From Aquificota bacterium (GTDB lineage Bacteria; Aquificota; Aquificia; Aquificales; Aquificaceae), in contig JAJRQX010000038.1 of assembly GCA_024280065.1 (NCBI GenBank), forward strand, positions 1 to 6,326: a stretch of 6,326 bases of DNA, given 5' to 3'. Position numbers and translations under genes: made by a program. This document shows positions 4,874 to 6,326 of this stretch, in pieces (the stretch's first letter is position 1; every line of letters begins with the position of its first letter). Below the pieces are notes generated by a model. It saw nothing but the letters and a program-made list of their open reading frames with translations. It did not search any database and was not told the DNA's origin.

Positions 4874-6326
4874 CCTCCACCGTCCAGGCTGAGTATGTAC
4901 TCCACGCAGGTCCTGACTCCGAAGCCCGTACCTCCCTGGGTGTGGTAGCCGTAGTCCTCCCTGGCCCAGGCTGGGCCCGCTATGTCCAGGTGGACCCACT
5001 TTATACCCTCACCCACGAACTCCTCAAGGAACATGGCGGCGGTTATTGCACCCCCGTATCTTCCTCCCGAATTCACCACGTCCGCGGGTCCCTTCTTTAT
5101 CTTCTTCCTGAGCTGCTGGTCATCCATGGGTAGCTCCCATACCCGTTCCCCCGTTCTCTTGGCTATTTTCTTTATCTCCTCTCCGAACTGTGGGTCGTTG
5201 GTGAAAAGACCTGCGGTGTATTCGCCGAGGGCGACCATACAGGCTCCCGTGAGGGTGGCCATGTCTATTATCCTTGAGGGCTTCAACTCGCTCGCATATG
5301 AGAGGGCATCAGCCAGGGTTACCCTACCCTCAGCGTCCGTGTTGTCTATCTCTATATACTTCCCGTTCTTGGCCCTTATTATGTCGTCGGGTCTGTAGGC
5401 GGAACCTGACGGCATGTTTTCGGCAGCACCTATTATCCCGTGGACCTCTATCCCGGGTTTGACCTTAGCTACAACACGCATTATGCCGAGGACCGCACAG
5501 GCACCTGACTTGTCCATCTTCATTGTCCTCATGTAGTTGTCCGGCTTTATGTTGAGGCCTCCGCTGTCAAAGGTGAGACCCTTACCCACTATCGCTATCC
5601 TGTCCCTGGCCTTTCCTTCGGGTTTGTACGTGAGGTGTATGAAGCGGGGGGGTGTGGCGGAACCTTTACCCACGCTCCATAGGGCGAGCATGCCCATCTT
5701 CTGTATCTCATTCTCATCGTAGACCCTGCACTCAAGGCCGAACTCTTCGGCAAGCTTCTTAGCTTCTTCGGCTAAGGTTATCGGGTTTATGACGTTCCCG
5801 GGCTCGTTCACAAGGTCTCTCACGTAGTTCTGAGCCGAAGCCAGAACTGTTCCCTTTTTGACAGCATCCCTGTCCGCGGAGAGGATCTGGACCTCCTTGA
5901 CCTCCTTCCTCTCCTCATTTGAGTCGGTTTTGTACTTGTCAAAGGAGTAGCTTCCAAGGATGACCCCTTCGGTGAGTGCCTGTGAGATCAGGGGGTTTTC
6001 AGCCCTCGGAGACACGAGGATGGCCTTCTCAAATCCATCCTTCCTGAGCCTCTTGACGAATATACCCGCTCCTCTCCTAAATGTGTCTGCGTCCGCCTTA
6101 TCCCTCCTGCCGAGACCGATCAGGTAGACGACCCTGAACTTCTGGTCCGGAAGAGGTATCCTCTCCACCTGACCCTCCTTTCCCTTAAAGCCTATGCTCT
6201 CTATAGCCCTCCTCACCCTGGCTGAGACGCCCCTTCCCAGTTTGGAGATAGGCTTCGTATCCCCTTCAAATAGGAGAACCCCCACCACATCTATCTTTGA
6301 GTCTCCCATCCTCTCAAGAACACCCA
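4870..6326 (-). CDS. pepA: Leucyl aminopeptidase (M17), start probably beyond the window
   Basis: PepA is a cytoplasmic M17 metallopeptidase, usually a hexamer, that removes N-terminal residues, and classically cleaves Leu- and Cys-Gly-type substrates. Numbered from Met at 6309, the two-metal site is complete and spaced exactly as in E. coli PepA: Lys243 and Asp248 in VGKGLTFDSGG, Asp266 in MKMDKSG, and Asp325 and Glu327 in NTDAEGR (323-329). Catalytic Lys255 and Arg329 are also present. The regulatory N-terminal domain (about 1-150) precedes the catalytic domain. The ATG at 6309 gives 479 residues, but the frame stays open to the edge (GVLER before that Met). The GAGAGG there touches the ATG, and the family normally has another short strand before DVVGVLLFEG. 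I therefore treat the gene as 5'-partial, with 6309 as the fallback start. Its stop overlaps the oxidoreductase start as ATGA, making it the upstream partner in that operon. Confidence 0.94.
   Translation of the reverse strand, partial: GVLERMGDSKIDVVGVLLFEGDTKPISKLGRGVSARVRRAIESIGFKGKEGQVERIPLPDQKFRVVYLIGLGRRDKADADTFRRGAGIFVKRLRKDGFEKAILVSPRAENPLISQALTEGVILGSYSFDKYKTDSNEERKEVKEVQILSADRDAVKKGTVLASAQNYVRDLVNEPGNVINPITLAEEAKKLAEEFGLECRVYDENEIQKMGMLALWSVGKGSATPPRFIHLTYKPEGKARDRIAIVGKGLTFDSGGLNIKPDNYMRTMKMDKSGACAVLGIMRVVAKVKPGIEVHGIIGAAENMPSGSAYRPDDIIRAKNGKYIEIDNTDAEGRVTLADALSYASELKPSRIIDMATLTGACMVALGEYTAGLFTNDPQFGEEIKKIAKRTGERVWELPMDDQQLRKKIKKGPADVVNSGGRYGGAITAAMFLEEFVGEGIKWVHLDIAGPAWAREDYGYHTQGGTGFGVRTCVEYILSLDGGG
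4874..4881 (-). promoter_or_regulatory. Ribosome binding site inside the end of pepA
   Basis: Minus-strand GGTGGAGG directly precedes the oxidoreductase ATG at 4873. It is made from the last glycine codons of pepA (C-terminal DGGG). The GGAGG core abuts the start codon, which is too close for standard initiation, so reinitiation or coupling by ribosomes ending pepA at the ATGA overlap is likely. Confidence 0.5.

Noticed and set aside
4874..4999. 42-residue extension of the oxidoreductase to an ATG at 4999
   Set aside because: It is rich in Gly, Pro and Arg and is a frame shadow of pepA; the FAD-binding strand starts directly at the ATG at 4873.
4982..5398. 138-residue open frame antisense to pepA
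   Set aside because: Its Ser/Pro-rich composition is typical of the complement of a coding strand, and pepA motifs cover the same bases.
6314..6316. TGA on the minus strand just before the Met at 6309 as the stop of an upstream operon gene
   Set aside because: It would leave a 4-base gap to that Met, but only about 10 bases of any upstream frame are visible, and the pepA frame itself is open to the edge with family-like residues.
1..6326. Defence island, mobile element or CRISPR array
   Set aside because: No repeats, recombinases, nuclease-helicase modules or compositional break were seen; the lone exonuclease and deacetylase are housekeeping-like families here.

Overview
The window looks like ordinary, very compact chromosome from a thermophilic bacterium, most likely of the Aquificales (relatives of Aquifex, Hydrogenobacter, Thermocrinis or Hydrogenivirga). 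The grounds are roughly balanced base composition, arginine encoded overwhelmingly by AGG/AGA, frequent ATA isoleucine codons, proteins rich in Lys, Glu, Arg and Val, and almost no non-coding DNA. The placement is an inference from style and protein families, not from a marker gene.

Six protein genes cover all but about 54 bases, in strand order -, +, -, +, -, -. From left to right they are: the N-terminal 186 residues of a class II-like histone deacetylase/AcuC-family deacetylase (minus strand, cut by the left edge); a PolB-like 3'-5' exonuclease with an extra C-terminal helical tail; nadD, nicotinate-nucleotide adenylyltransferase; a membrane-bound diguanylate cyclase with an extracytoplasmic sensor region; an FAD/NAD(P)-dependent oxidoreductase of the NADH oxidase/CoA-disulfide reductase type; and pepA, a leucyl aminopeptidase that probably runs off the right edge. 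No RNA gene, mobile element, CRISPR array or convincing intrinsic terminator was seen, and no stretch over 40 bases lacks a gene.

The junctions are the most informative part. Both convergent pairs overlap tail to tail (exonuclease/nadD by 12 bases, cyclase/oxidoreductase by 35), and pepA and the oxidoreductase overlap by ATGA, which implies translational coupling. The two divergent spacers (36 and 18 bases) both contain the heptamer TATTATA. On the minus strand this gives a perfect TATAAT exactly 7 bases before the ATG of the deacetylase gene and again exactly 7 bases before the ATG of nadD, with no Shine-Dalgarno sequence at either. This predicts leaderless mRNAs from overlapping divergent promoters.

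The genes do not form one pathway. NadD makes the NAD precursor, the oxidoreductase would use reduced nicotinamide nucleotides, the cyclase makes c-di-GMP, PepA recycles peptides, the deacetylase acts on acetylated lysine or small amines, and the exonuclease trims nucleic acid. I see no defence system or other new multi-gene system. The candidates for novelty are the leaderless divergent promoter arrangement, the exonuclease tail, the two-cysteine sensor of the cyclase, and the variant active-site loop of the oxidoreductase.
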